The notes under the pieces are model-generated. The model did no database searches. It saw nothing but the letters and a program-made list of their open reading frames with translations, and had not been told where the DNA came from. A DNA stretch of 64,000 nt from assembly GCA_045562555.1 (NCBI GenBank), contig JBJKVO010000015.1, positions 248,001 through 312,000 of the forward strand, given 5' to 3'. Source of the DNA: UBA2588 sp002339805. Lineage in GTDB: Bacteria; Chloroflexota; Dehalococcoidia; Lucifugimonadales; UBA3495. The position numbers were made by a program, and so were the translations under genes. Shown here piece after piece: positions 9,184-18,977 of the stretch (the stretch's first letter is position 1; every line of letters starts with the position of its first letter).

Positions 9184-9612
9184 ATGTCAAAACAAATATA
9201 TTGGTCAGAACTCGAAGAAGGCCAGGAATTACCAACTTTAGTAAAGCACCCAACAACAAGACAACTAGTAATGTATGCAGGGGCATCTGGTGACTACTAT
9301 GAAATTCACTACGATAAAGATTATGCAATCAACAACAATCTTCCCGGCCCTATTTTACATGGCGCTCTAAAAAATGCTTTCCTTGGACAATTAATCACCG
9401 AATGGATATCCCCACAAGGAGTATTGCGTAAACTAGGATGCCAATACAGAGGAATGGACGTTCCAGGAGATACCATTTTAGGCAAAGGCATCATAACCCG
9501 AAAATATATTTCAAATGGTTGCCATCTTATAGATTGCGAAATATGGCTGGAAAATCCCAATGGAGAAAAAACGACACCTGGCACAGCAACTTTCGAGTTG
9601 CCAATTAAATAA
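9184..9612 (+). CDS. MaoC-like enoyl-CoA hydratase, catalytic hotdog subunit
   Basis: The 142-residue protein has the hydratase-2 pattern: 'YAGASGDYYEIHYDKDYA' supplies the catalytic-type Asp and His (D-x-x-x-I-H), and GPILHGALKNAFLGQL matches the conserved 'hGxl' turn. It most likely pairs with the preceding gene to make a complete R-specific hydratase. The gene starts at an ATG 14 bases after its neighbour, with an AAGGAAT ribosome site. A short gap to the SDR gene supports one operon. Confidence 0.8.
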   Translation: MSKQIYWSELEEGQELPTLVKHPTTRQLVMYAGASGDYYEIHYDKDYAINNNLPGPILHGALKNAFLGQLITEWISPQGVLRKLGCQYRGMDVPGDTILGKGIITRKYISNGCHLIDCEIWLENPNGEKTTPGTATFELPIK

Positions 9613-9628
9613 AACACGAGGAATTCAT

Positions 9629-10549
9629 ATGAATGACAGCTTAAAAGATAAAGTAGCGATAGTAACAGGGTCCGGTAGAGGCGTAGGTAAAGGAGTTGCC
9701 CAGTTAATGGCAGAAGAAGGCGCTAAAGTAGTAGTAGTCGATCCTGGAGTGAATGTAGACGGATCTGGAGAAGATCAGTCAATCGCAGAAACCGTTGTGG
9801 CCGAAATAAAAGCTGCCGGAGGAACTGCTGTCGCTTGCACAGAATCTGTTGCAACAATGGAAGGAGGAGAAAAAATTGTCCAAACCGCCATTGATGAATT
9901 CGGGAAACTAGATATTGTGGTAACTTGCGCAGGCATACTGAGAGATCGAATGATTTTTAACATGTCTGAACAGGAATGGGATGATGTAATCTCAGTCCAC
10001 CTTAAAGGAACCTTTACCGTAGTAAAGCACGCCTGCATATTATTTAGACAACAACGGTCAGGAAATATTATCACTTTCTCATCCACTTCCGGGCTATACG
10101 GCAACTCAGGGCAAGCAAACTATGGGGCTGCCAAAGACGGCATTGCCGGTTTGACTAGGGTAGTAGCAAGGGACATGGGTAGGTATGGTGTACGCGCAAA
10201 CGCTATATCACCAAGTGCCAACACCCGCATGAGCGGAACAGTTCCTGATCAAGCTCGAGAATTAAGAGCAGCAAGCGGAATAATCATGGGCTCTGCCCCC
10301 GCACTAAGAGGAGAAGCGGAAGATGTGGCTCCATTCGTAACTTGGCTTGCATCAGACCAATCTGAACATGTTAATGGAAGAGTTTTCCACGTTACCGGGG
10401 GATTAGTTTCTCTTCTTAATGAACCAGAACCTGTCAAAACAATTAGCACAGAAGATAGGTGGACAGTAGAAGAAATAGCCAGAGTATTTCCTTCCACCAT
10501 AGGAATGGAGCTGTATAACCCTGCTCCACCACCTACCCCTAGCGCATAA
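9629..10549 (+). CDS. SDR-family 3-hydroxyacyl-CoA dehydrogenase-like protein
   Basis: I start the 306-residue protein at the ATG at 9629, behind an ACGAGGA ribosome site; the frame is open further upstream but overlaps the previous gene. It has the Rossmann motif TGSGRGVGKG, an NAG-like CAGILRD, and the catalytic serine and YGAAK (Tyr-x-x-x-Lys). The phrases RDRMIFNMSEQEWDDVISVHLKGTF and the C-terminal extension resemble the dehydrogenase domain of peroxisomal multifunctional enzyme type 2. Next to two MaoC proteins, it probably performs the second oxidation of a beta-oxidation-like route. Confidence 0.8.
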   Translation: MNDSLKDKVAIVTGSGRGVGKGVAQLMAEEGAKVVVVDPGVNVDGSGEDQSIAETVVAEIKAAGGTAVACTESVATMEGGEKIVQTAIDEFGKLDIVVTCAGILRDRMIFNMSEQEWDDVISVHLKGTFTVVKHACILFRQQRSGNIITFSSTSGLYGNSGQANYGAAKDGIAGLTRVVARDMGRYGVRANAISPSANTRMSGTVPDQARELRAASGIIMGSAPALRGEAEDVAPFVTWLASDQSEHVNGRVFHVTGGLVSLLNEPEPVKTISTEDRWTVEEIARVFPSTIGMELYNPAPPPTPSA

Positions 10550-10571
10550 AATATTTTATTAAGGAGTCATT

Positions 10572-11720
10572 ATGATTAAGAATATCAGTGCATCCTATGC
10601 AGGACACATAGTAGATAGTGAATTAGGATTGTCTGGCACACCTGTCAACGACCGGAAATACTCCAGTGGTGAATTATCACAATCATTTTCTTGGGCATTA
10701 GAGCTCTCCAAATTAATGGATGATGCAGGATATGATGAATTCTGGATGGCCGAACACCATTTCCAGCCAGAAGGATTTGAATGCATCCCGAATTTAGTGA
10801 TGTTAAATTTATGGCTAAGCACCCAAACAACCAATCTCAAATTTGGTTGCGGATTCAACATCGCGCCTATGTGGCACCCTCTGAGGCTAGCCGAAGACTT
10901 TGCCACAGCTGACATTCTAAGTAATGGAAGGCTGATTTTCGGAGTTGGCAGAGGATATCATAGTAGAGAAGTTGAAACATTTGGCGCTCCATTGAAAAAC
11001 TCTGACGATAATAGAGAATTATTTGAAGAACAAGTGGAAATAATAATCAAAGCATTCAACAACGAAGAATTCTCTCATCAAGGCAAACACTATACGCTCC
11101 CTGCTCCCGTAGAATACCGCGGGTATACGCTGGAAACACTTAGTTTAGTACCTCGACCTCTATCCACTCCTGTAGACATTTGGCAGCCTCTCGTAAGTGG
11201 TAACCCTAAAGGGATAGACTTCATGGCAAAACACAATATCAAAGCGTTAGTTGCAACAACTCCTAAAGATGCATTAAACGAACGTCTCACAATGTACCAA
11301 GATGCATATGCAAGATATGGCAAAGCCATCGAATTGGGAGAAAATATTGCTCTTGGGTTCAGGTTTTTTATAGCAGAGACCCAAGAAAAGGCTATAGAAC
11401 AAGCTAGGCCTTATTTTGAAGAAGCAATGAAATTTGCTGCCCCCTTAGGTTTGCTCCAGTTATCTGAAGAGCAAGTTTCAGCAGTCGCAACCAAAAATCG
11501 AGCTTCCGTTGAACTGCCGACTCTAGAAAAACAAGTAGAGAACGAAACTTGGCTATGCGGTCCCCCTGAACAAATAGCAGAAAAAATCCTGGAGATTTCA
11601 GAAAAATACCCAGGTGTGAGTAGACTTAATTTGGGTTCAACTATGGGCACGCCACTAAATGTTTACAAAGACCAACTACAACTATTTGCAGATAAAGTAA
11701 TGCCTAAAATCAGAGGCTAA
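10572..11720 (+). CDS. LLM-class flavin-dependent oxidoreductase
   Basis: This 382-residue protein is a luciferase-like TIM-barrel monooxygenase. The family signatures are ELSKLMDDAGYDEFWMAEHHF near the N-terminus, 'MWHPLRLAEDFATADILSNGR' in the middle and FGVGRGYHSREVE after it. Such enzymes use FMNH2 from a partner reductase, or F420, to insert oxygen into organic substrates. It follows the SDR by 22 bases, with a strong AAGGAG ribosome site, and probably forms part of the same catabolic operon. Its substrate cannot be told. It is one of four LLM genes in the window. Confidence 0.85.
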   Translation: MIKNISASYAGHIVDSELGLSGTPVNDRKYSSGELSQSFSWALELSKLMDDAGYDEFWMAEHHFQPEGFECIPNLVMLNLWLSTQTTNLKFGCGFNIAPMWHPLRLAEDFATADILSNGRLIFGVGRGYHSREVETFGAPLKNSDDNRELFEEQVEIIIKAFNNEEFSHQGKHYTLPAPVEYRGYTLETLSLVPRPLSTPVDIWQPLVSGNPKGIDFMAKHNIKALVATTPKDALNERLTMYQDAYARYGKAIELGENIALGFRFFIAETQEKAIEQARPYFEEAMKFAAPLGLLQLSEEQVSAVATKNRASVELPTLEKQVENETWLCGPPEQIAEKILEISEKYPGVSRLNLGSTMGTPLNVYKDQLQLFADKVMPKIRG

Positions 11721-11721
11721 G

Positions 11722-12132
11722 TCATTCTGGATATTCTGGATGGGTCAGTTTGTAAAATGAAATTGACCCTCTCCAGCCCATCAAAAACACAAAAGCGCAA
11801 ACAAAGATCAACATGATAGCTCCAGGATTTGAATTACCAAACCCTAAAATAGTCATCAACCCTTTAACCAACACATAGTACAGAACTAATCCTGTACATG
11901 CCAATCGATTTTGCTTCCACGCGCCAATCGAAAACAGAGTTAATAACATCCCATCGATTAAACAAAAAACAAGCCATCCAACAGGGATGAAATCCTCACC
12001 GCCCAACGAGGCTATAGGAGCAGCTATATTCAGTAAAGCCGCTATAAAGCCCACTACTGATGCTCGCCTCATCCATTTTACTGCGGGCAGAATCTCCATT
12101 GATTCTAACCACGATTTCATAGCCTCTTTCAT
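11722..12132 (-). CDS. Hypothetical small integral membrane protein
   Basis: The 136-residue product has four predicted hydrophobic segments separated by short polar loops, a charged N-terminal 25 residues and a C-terminal 'LTHPEYPE'. I do not recognise a family. Its start codon overlaps the stop of the dGTPase gene (ATGA, read on the minus strand), so the pair is translationally coupled. It ends one base from the stop of the convergent LLM gene. A function cannot be assigned. Confidence 0.6.
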   Translation of the reverse strand: MKEAMKSWLESMEILPAVKWMRRASVVGFIAALLNIAAPIASLGGEDFIPVGWLVFCLIDGMLLTLFSIGAWKQNRLACTGLVLYYVLVKGLMTILGFGNSNPGAIMLIFVCAFVFLMGWRGSISFYKLTHPEYPE

Positions 12133-13196
12133 ATCAACGAATTAAATATATCCTGAGTAATCCCTTTAAATAACTTCTCGCCTACTGAAATAGCATAGTT
12201 GTCAGTCATCCCAGATACATAATCAGCAACCGCTCGATCCATCGTATCAGCATGATCAAGGTATAAATTTGGAACTTCTTCCTTGTTATTTAGATAGTAA
12301 TTATAAAGCTCTCCAATCAAAGCAATAGCAGCTTGTGTCTCCTTATTTTCTCCTACGGGCAAATAAACGTTTTGAAACATGTAATCTCTTAATGCCAACA
12401 TCGCTTCAGTTATTTCGGGCGACATTGATATAGTTATATGCACCGAGGCGTCTTCTTGTTCCAAAAACTTTTCTGATGTTTCTATGGTATTTGTAACCAA
12501 AGTATCAACTCTTTCAGAATGAGTATTCCCTAAAGTTAATAGAATTTCTTTAGGTAAATCTTTTTGCACAATCCATCCGGACCGTAAAGCGTCTAACACA
12601 TCATGATTAACATATGCTATAGCGTCAGACAAACGACAAACTTGAGACTCTAATGAGATATTCTCTTGCTCTGCAAAAAAGTTACCTTTAGGCTTTGAAT
12701 GATTTAAAATTCCTTCTTTAGTTTCTTCGGTAAGATTTAATCCTCTGCCTTCTTTCTCTAAAGTTTCAACTAACCTGATACTCTGAGACGCATGAGAAAA
12801 CCCTCCTGGCACTAAAGTGTTTAAAACATCTTCGCCTGCATGCCCAAACGGAGTATGCCCCATATCATGACCCAGGGTCATGGCTTCCACCAAGTCTTCA
12901 TTCAAACCCAGCGCTCTAGCGATCGTTCTTCCTATTTGCGATACCTCCAGGGTATGAGTCAATCTGGTTACATAATGATCTCCTTTTGGGGCTATAAAAA
13001 CTTGAGTTTTATGTTTAAGTCTACGGAATGCATTTGAATGAATAATGCGATCTCGATCCCTCTGGAATTCAGTCCGGACATCACTCTTTGGCTCATCAAC
13101 GACTCTAGAAGATTTGGAAGAGCGTTTGGCATGAGAACACAATAAATCTTCTCTGATTTCCAATTTCTCTCTTATAGATTTCACATTATCGCCCAT
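12129..13196 (-). CDS. dgt: Deoxyguanosinetriphosphate triphosphohydrolase-like HD protein
   Basis: The 355-residue protein has the dGTPase-type order of motifs: FQRDRDRIIHSNAFRRLKHKTQVF, THTLEVSQIGR with the first His, then GHDMGHTPFGHAGE, the HD pair with its following His residues, and SQSIRLVETLE. It also has a conserved DAIAYVNHD near residue 190. The enzyme hydrolyses dNTPs to nucleoside and triphosphate and helps control dNTP pools. The length and C-terminal 'DYVSGMTDNYA' match the shorter dGTPase-like subfamily that is often regulated by nucleotides. It starts at an ATG 44 bases downstream of the small hypothetical gene at 13241. Confidence 0.9.
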   Translation of the reverse strand: MGDNVKSIREKLEIREDLLCSHAKRSSKSSRVVDEPKSDVRTEFQRDRDRIIHSNAFRRLKHKTQVFIAPKGDHYVTRLTHTLEVSQIGRTIARALGLNEDLVEAMTLGHDMGHTPFGHAGEDVLNTLVPGGFSHASQSIRLVETLEKEGRGLNLTEETKEGILNHSKPKGNFFAEQENISLESQVCRLSDAIAYVNHDVLDALRSGWIVQKDLPKEILLTLGNTHSERVDTLVTNTIETSEKFLEQEDASVHITISMSPEITEAMLALRDYMFQNVYLPVGENKETQAAIALIGELYNYYLNNKEEVPNLYLDHADTMDRAVADYVSGMTDNYAISVGEKLFKGITQDIFNSLI

Positions 13197-13240
13197 AATT
13201 TAAGTATAGTCCCCTGGCAATTTTCCAGCATCCGTTTGAT

Positions 13241-13459
13241 TCACTTTTCTATAAATGGGAGAACTCCCCAAAATATCTTTTGCGAATCGTAGTTAGAAAA
13301 TTTATCCTCAACAATATTTCGGATATCCTTCAGTGTGGAATTGGTCTCAGCTGTTATACACATCCATTCTGGCTCTTCAGGAATCCAATAAGGCGAGTTA
13401 ATTCTTAATACTTCACCACTATCAGCATTGAAATATATCCCGAATTTGTTTTCAGGCAT
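13241..13459 (-). CDS. Hypothetical 72-residue protein
   Basis: This small frame lies between purA and dgt on the same strand. It starts at an ATG with a GGAG-like site upstream and encodes a soluble, acidic, Trp-containing protein with the phrases INSPYWIPEEPEWM and KIFWGVLPFIEK. The absence of membrane segments, the operon position and the tight spacing argue that it is a real gene. I do not recognise its family. Confidence 0.5.
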   Translation of the reverse strand: MPENKFGIYFNADSGEVLRINSPYWIPEEPEWMCITAETNSTLKDIRNIVEDKFSNYDSQKIFWGVLPFIEK

Positions 13460-13474
13460 TTGTTACACAAACTC

Positions 13475-14773
13475 CTAATTGATCTGATCTAATATGATCG
13501 TTTCTTCTCGTCGCGGTCCTGTTGAAATAGCACTAATTCTGCAACCAACTAATTCTTCAAGCTTTTCGAGATACACTCTAGCTTTAGTAGGGAGATTTTC
13601 TAGTTTTGTGGTTCCGTATGTGATTTGCTCCCATCCATCTAATTCCTCATACACTGGTTTAACTTTGCCCAAATAAGAAGCATTAGGAACAAAATAATCC
13701 ACCCTGTCTCCATCAATTTCATAGCCTACGCAATATTTAATCTTAGGAAATGAGTCTAATATATCCACTCTAGTTACAACCATAGACGTAAAGCCATTAA
13801 TAGATTGACTGTAGCGCCCCGCTACTCCGTCAAACCAGCCTATTCTTCGAGCTCGGCCCGTAGTAACACCATATTCCCCAGCTATTTCTCGTAATTGGTG
13901 CGCAGTAATTTCGTCCATTTCGGTTGGCATAGGGCCACTGCCGACCCTGGTACAATAAGCCTTATATATCCCAATAATTTCTTGTATCTCATTAGTATTG
14001 ATCCCTAAGCCTGTACAGGTGCCACCAATTGAGGGAGAAGAAGAAGTAACATAAGGATAAGATCCGTGATCCACATCTAGCAATGTCCCTTGTGCCCCTT
14101 CCAGTAAAATTTGTTTGTTGTTGCCTAACGCTTCATGAATAATTTGTTCTGTATGCCTAACAAATGGACTTAACTTCTCGCCCCATTCCTTACACTGTTT
14201 AAATAGCTGCTCTTGATTAAGCTTCTCTTTTCCGTAGATTTTAGTAATGATGTCATTCTTTCCAGCAAAAATCCCAGATAATCTTTCTATCATCTCTGGG
14301 TCATTTAATGATGCCAACCGTGTCAAGTCGCCAATTTGAATACCAGATCGGCCAATTTTATCCATATAGGCAGGACCGACCCCTCTCCCGGTAGTACCAA
14401 TAGATGCATCCCCTCGAGCTTCTTCTTCTAATGAATCTATAAGTATATGATACGGCATGATCACATGTGCTCTATCACTAAGAAAAATATTATTGTCAAT
14501 CAACCCCATAGCTCCCAATGAATCCAATTCTTTAAATAACGCATCCGGATCTATAACTACGCCATTGCCAATAATACTTATTACTCCGGGAGAACATATG
14601 CCCGAAGGTATCAAATGCAATTGAAAATCTCCAGTAGGGTTTTTAACTGTGTGACCAGCATTATTCCCGCCCGCGTAACGAACCACAAAGTCCATTTTTT
14701 CGGCAAACAAATCTACTATTTTCCCTTTCCCTTCATCTCCCCATTGAGCTCCTATAACCGCATAAGCTGGCAT
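13475..14773 (-). CDS. purA: Adenylosuccinate synthetase
   Basis: The 432-residue enzyme catalyses the GTP-dependent joining of IMP and aspartate, the first committed step to AMP. It begins AYAVIGAQWGDEGKGKIVD, with the catalytic Asp and the phosphate loop. It has NNAGHTV with the catalytic His, a GTTGRGVGPAYMDK segment and a C-terminal 'AISTGPRREETI'. I choose the ATG at 14773 because a GAGG site lies 6 bases upstream; an in-frame GTG two codons earlier overlaps that site. The length is normal for bacteria. It probably begins a purA-hypothetical-dgt operon. Confidence 0.95.
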   Translation of the reverse strand: MPAYAVIGAQWGDEGKGKIVDLFAEKMDFVVRYAGGNNAGHTVKNPTGDFQLHLIPSGICSPGVISIIGNGVVIDPDALFKELDSLGAMGLIDNNIFLSDRAHVIMPYHILIDSLEEEARGDASIGTTGRGVGPAYMDKIGRSGIQIGDLTRLASLNDPEMIERLSGIFAGKNDIITKIYGKEKLNQEQLFKQCKEWGEKLSPFVRHTEQIIHEALGNNKQILLEGAQGTLLDVDHGSYPYVTSSSPSIGGTCTGLGINTNEIQEIIGIYKAYCTRVGSGPMPTEMDEITAHQLREIAGEYGVTTGRARRIGWFDGVAGRYSQSINGFTSMVVTRVDILDSFPKIKYCVGYEIDGDRVDYFVPNASYLGKVKPVYEELDGWEQITYGTTKLENLPTKARVYLEKLEELVGCRISAISTGPRREETIILDQIN

Positions 14774-14860
14774 GCACACCTCATTCCCTAATTTGTATGT
14801 TTTTTATACGCCGAATGAGTATACCAAAACCTAATGGGACACAAAAGCGTATACATTGAA

Positions 14861-15781
14861 TTACCGATTTGATGTAATGAAATTAAATGCAGATATTGCT
14901 GCTGTAGCGCCATCCCCTGCAGCAGAGATTAGCTGAGACGAAGAATGTTCTCTGATATCCCCAGCTGCAAAAATCCCTTGAATTGAAGTCATCAACTGTA
15001 AATTCACACAAATATGGCCACTTTTATCCATTTTCAAGAGACCTCTATAAGTATCTGAATTAGGGTTTAATCCTACATAAACAAAAACACCAGACAACGG
15101 AAAATCATTCTGTAAATTGGTCTTTATATTTTTAGTAATTAAGCCTTCCACTGAATCTTTACCATAAATACTTACTACTTCAGTATTAACCAATATCTCA
15201 ATTTGAGAGTTTTTCCTCACTTCATCTTGAAGTGCTTTATGGCCAGTTAGATTCTCAGATTTACAAACCAAATATACTTTGCGAGTATATTCCGTTAATG
15301 TCAGGGCTTCTTCCATTCCTGAATCCCCAGCGCCAATCACTGCAACTTCTTCTTTCATATATAAAGGACCATCACAGGAAGCACAATGCGACACCCCTCT
15401 ACCGTCAAATTCATTTTCTCCAGGAATCCCCAGTGATTTTAATTCAGAACCCGCAGAAATAATTATTGCCTTTGTTCTGTATTGCTCACTATCCCCTTTA
15501 ACCATTTTGTGGTCTGGAAATTGCACCACACCCTCAATCTCTTCATACACAAACTCAGCACCTGCCGACATAGCTTGCTGCTGGATTATTGGGCCTAATT
15601 CAGCTCCGGAAATACCGTCCGGAAAACCAGGAAAATTCAGTATATTCTCCACATTGATGATTTGAGAGCCCGGCATCAATTTATCAGCTACAATGGTGTT
15701 TAACCCATACTTTGCGCCAAACAACCCTGCAGTGAGCCCTGCAACACCTGCCCCCACCACCAATAAATCACATTCACGCAC
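14861..15781 (-). CDS. trxB: Thioredoxin reductase (FAD/NAD(P)-binding)
   Basis: The 306-residue flavoprotein has an N-terminal FAD dinucleotide motif (VVGAGVAGLTAG, residues 7-18), the redox pair CASCDG near residue 140, the NADPH motif VIGAGDSGMEEA just after it, and GIFAAGDIRE near the C-terminus. This is the order and length of bacterial TrxB, with the active site CxxC in the NADPH domain. The 'CASC' spacer residues differ from the common CATC, which is tolerated in the family. It is divergent from the rsh gene and probably supplies reduced thioredoxin. Confidence 0.85.
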   Translation of the reverse strand: MRECDLLVVGAGVAGLTAGLFGAKYGLNTIVADKLMPGSQIINVENILNFPGFPDGISGAELGPIIQQQAMSAGAEFVYEEIEGVVQFPDHKMVKGDSEQYRTKAIIISAGSELKSLGIPGENEFDGRGVSHCASCDGPLYMKEEVAVIGAGDSGMEEALTLTEYTRKVYLVCKSENLTGHKALQDEVRKNSQIEILVNTEVVSIYGKDSVEGLITKNIKTNLQNDFPLSGVFVYVGLNPNSDTYRGLLKMDKSGHICVNLQLMTSIQGIFAAGDIREHSSSQLISAAGDGATAAISAFNFITSNR

Positions 15782-15941
15782 AACATTCCCTCCAGGAAAA
15801 CTATTTCTTCAAATATATCCACCCATGATATCCAGTGTCAACGTAACTAAGTCCGAATCTATCAAACAGATAGACTTTACTCCCAATCACTAGTATGATT
15901 TTTAGGTAATATTTGTGTGCCCGGCTACTTCAGTTTAGAAA

Positions 15942-18140
15942 GTGCATATGTTGAACATTAAACAAGAATTTATTGATCTACAAAATGCAATACAATACTT
16001 GCCCGAAAAGCAAGTTTTGAGCATTGAAAAAGCCTTTGACTTCGCTGAAGCAAGCCATCAAGGTCAGCTACGCAAATCCGGAGAACCTTACATCATTCAC
16101 CCTCTAGCAGCAGCGCACACCTTAGCAGATCTCAAACTAGATGCTGAAACATTACAAGCAACTCTTCTGCACGATGTAATAGAGGATTGTGGGATTACGG
16201 TAGAAGAACTAGCAGAAACATTTAGCCCGGAAGTTGCAAAATTAGTAGATGGAGTAACTAAGCTCACACAACTAGACCTCCCCACCGCCACTGAATCGCC
16301 CGAATCAATCAACAGCACGGATCCAATAGATGTTCATCTAGAAAGCCTCCGGAAAATGTTTATCTCCATGGCTGAAGACGTAAGGGTAGTTCTCATAAAA
16401 TTAGCTGATCGGCTCCATAACATGGAAACCCTCGAAGCATTACCCGAAAACAGTCAAAAACGGATAGCACAAGAAACCCTAGATATATACTCCCCTCTAG
16501 CTCACCGCCTGGGCATATATGAAATAAAATGGAGATTAGATGACTTAGCTTTCAAACATCTAGATCCTAATCAATACAAACAAATTTCGCGATTGTTGGC
16601 AGTAAAACGAACAGAAAGAGAAATCTACATTGCTAATGTAGTATCACTTATACGATCACAATTAGAAACAGCTCAAGTGATCTGTGAGGTTAGCGGCCGG
16701 CCTAAAAATATTTATAGCATTTTTCAAAAACTCCGAAAACAAACCGCCTTAAAACCAGATATCGAGATCGATGAAATTTATGACCTATATGCACTACGAA
16801 TACTAGTAAATTCGGAAGAAGATTGCTATAAAACACTAGGAATGGTTCATAAACTGTGGAGCCCTATCTCTGGTCAATTTGATGACTACATCAGTAACCC
16901 TAAAGACACCTTATATCAATCATTACACACAACTGTGCACTGTGAAGAAAACCACCCTCTAGAAGTTCAAATCAAAACATTTGACATGCACGAACTCGCT
17001 GAATACGGTGTTGCCGCGCATTGGAAATACAAACAAGGAATGCACTCACAAAACGACTTTGACAATAAAATGGATGGGCTTAGGCAAGTTCTAGACTGGC
17101 AAAGAGATTCTGAAGACACCGCGGCATTTGTCGAATCAGTCAAAGACGACCTTTTCCAAGACCAAGTATTCGTATACACACCAAAAGGCAAAATCATTGA
17201 ACTTGCTACGGGGTCTACCCCTGTGGATTTTGCCTACAAAATTCATACAGAATTAGGAAATTCCTGCATTGGCTCTAAGGTTAATTCTAAGCTAGTCCCT
17301 CTAGATTCCACTCTAAACAACGGCGATACTGTAGAAATATTGCTATCCAAAATACCTAGAGGACCCAGCCACGATTGGCTGAACCCTGATTTAGGCTATG
17401 TGAAATCTGCACTTGCTCGAGAAAAAGTAAAGCAATGGTTCAAAAAACAAACTCGAAGCGCAAATGTGCAAATAGGAAAAGAAATAGCACATAAAGAACT
17501 CGACAAACTAGACATTCATCTCAGTGAAAATGATTTGATATCCCATTTTAATTACTCACACATACTAACATTCTATGAGGACTTAGGATCTGGCAAATTT
17601 CCAGAAAACCAACTTAAACAAATCCTAGAACAAGCACAAATCATCCCAGATATCAATGCGACTAGATACGATCTTCCAATATCCAGTCCATCATCAGGAA
17701 TCACTATCGAAGGAACAGGATCGCTTCTCACCCGCATAGCTCGTTGCTGCGCCCCTACTCCCGGAGATGACATAATTGGATATGTCACCCGAACCCGCGG
17801 CGTTAGCGTACATAAGCCATCTTGCTCCACCCTAGAATCAGCGACCAACACTGATCATCTGATCAATGTATCCTGGGGAGAAGCTAAAAATTTAGTGCCG
17901 GTACGTATACGGATCACATCTGTCGACCGCGTGGGTTTATTGAGAGACGTAACTACAAGGGTTTCAGATCAAGGAGTGAATATCGCGTCTGTTATAACAC
18001 AAGAGCACTCAGATGGATCGGTAACCATGGATCTCACCATCCACGCAAACGGAGTTCTCCAGCTGAATAACTTATTTACAGTCATCCGTAGTATTGTCGG
18101 GGTAGAAGATGTTACCCGCATTCACTTTCGAAAAGACTAA
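15942..18140 (+). CDS. rsh: Bifunctional (p)ppGpp synthetase/hydrolase, RelA/SpoT family
   Basis: The 732-residue protein has all the domains of the long RSH enzymes, which make and destroy the alarmone (p)ppGpp. The N-terminal HD hydrolase carries LLHDVIEDCG, so hydrolysis is probably active. The synthetase domain holds GRPKNIYSIFQKL and EIYDLYALRILV. A TGS domain (DQVFVYTPKGKIIEL) starts near residue 404, and a Cys-rich patch (IARCCAPTPGDDI) follows near residue 600. The ACT domain (GLLRDVTTRVSDQGVNI) is at the end. The start is either the GTG at 15942 or the ATG two codons later. It stands alone on the plus strand between trxB and an SDR gene. Confidence 0.92.
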   Translation: MHMLNIKQEFIDLQNAIQYLPEKQVLSIEKAFDFAEASHQGQLRKSGEPYIIHPLAAAHTLADLKLDAETLQATLLHDVIEDCGITVEELAETFSPEVAKLVDGVTKLTQLDLPTATESPESINSTDPIDVHLESLRKMFISMAEDVRVVLIKLADRLHNMETLEALPENSQKRIAQETLDIYSPLAHRLGIYEIKWRLDDLAFKHLDPNQYKQISRLLAVKRTEREIYIANVVSLIRSQLETAQVICEVSGRPKNIYSIFQKLRKQTALKPDIEIDEIYDLYALRILVNSEEDCYKTLGMVHKLWSPISGQFDDYISNPKDTLYQSLHTTVHCEENHPLEVQIKTFDMHELAEYGVAAHWKYKQGMHSQNDFDNKMDGLRQVLDWQRDSEDTAAFVESVKDDLFQDQVFVYTPKGKIIELATGSTPVDFAYKIHTELGNSCIGSKVNSKLVPLDSTLNNGDTVEILLSKIPRGPSHDWLNPDLGYVKSALAREKVKQWFKKQTRSANVQIGKEIAHKELDKLDIHLSENDLISHFNYSHILTFYEDLGSGKFPENQLKQILEQAQIIPDINATRYDLPISSPSSGITIEGTGSLLTRIARCCAPTPGDDIIGYVTRTRGVSVHKPSCSTLESATNTDHLINVSWGEAKNLVPVRIRITSVDRVGLLRDVTTRVSDQGVNIASVITQEHSDGSVTMDLTIHANGVLQLNNLFTVIRSIVGVEDVTRIHFRKD

Positions 18141-18170
18141 TCTTTAACCAATGATCTCTGGATACTTATT

Positions 18171-18977
18171 ATGACTATGCCCAACCTAAAAAACAAAGTT
18201 GCAATCGTAACAGGATCAAGTAGAGGCATCGGGAAAGCCATAGCCATAAAGTTGGCACAATCAGGCGCAACAGTAGTCGTAACAGCAAGAACAGGTATTC
18301 CCTCGGACTCCTCTCCTGGATCGCTACAAGAAACTTGCGAAGAAATTAAAAATCTAGGAGGATCCGCTTTCCCCATAGTGTGTAATGTCCGAGAAGAACA
18401 AAGCATAATCGACCTAGTGAATAAAGTAACTGAGAACTTCGAAACTATAGATGTTTTAGTTAATAATGCCGGCATCGGGAATTACCAATCTTTTACTGAG
18501 TCCTCTCTGAAACAGTGGGATTTAGTATTAGATATTAATCTGAGAGCCCCTGTCATCCTGATGCAACATGTCCTACCCATAATGATAAAACAGCAATCAG
18601 GAAGCATTATTAATATTTCGTCGCATGCCGCGACCAACATATTTAGCTCAACCCTAAGTTCAGACAACTCCGACGACGTGAAACTTATAGGACAATCCTA
18701 CGGAGCGTCTAAAGCTGCCCTAGAAAGACTAAGCTGGGGTCTAGCCGCAGAATTAGGAGAACATAACATTGCCATTAATGTTTTAAAACCCTTAAAGCCC
18801 GTTGTAACTGAAGGATTTATCGCTCAAAGGCCTGATGGAGACTATTCGAGCTGGAGCTCTCCTGATGCTATGGCGCTAGCCACAACAATACTTGCGGCTC
18901 AAGAAAAACCAGATGGGTTCAGTGGTACCATTTATACCGCTGAAGAACTATTATCATTATATAAAAATCTTACCTGA
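18171..18977 (+). CDS. SDR-family oxidoreductase
   Basis: The 268-residue protein is a classical short-chain dehydrogenase. It has TGSSRGIGKA for cofactor binding near residue 15, VNNAGIG near residue 100, IINISSHAA with the catalytic Ser, and SYGASKAALERLSW with Tyr-x-x-x-Lys. The substrate is not evident. Unusual for the family is the tail, where the P-G-x-V-x-T region reads KPLKPVVTEGF. The gene begins 30 bases after rsh and ends directly against the stop of the convergent sulfurtransferase gene (18977/18978). Confidence 0.8.
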   Translation: MTMPNLKNKVAIVTGSSRGIGKAIAIKLAQSGATVVVTARTGIPSDSSPGSLQETCEEIKNLGGSAFPIVCNVREEQSIIDLVNKVTENFETIDVLVNNAGIGNYQSFTESSLKQWDLVLDINLRAPVILMQHVLPIMIKQQSGSIINISSHAATNIFSSTLSSDNSDDVKLIGQSYGASKAALERLSWGLAAELGEHNIAINVLKPLKPVVTEGFIAQRPDGDYSSWSSPDAMALATTILAAQEKPDGFSGTIYTAEELLSLYKNLT

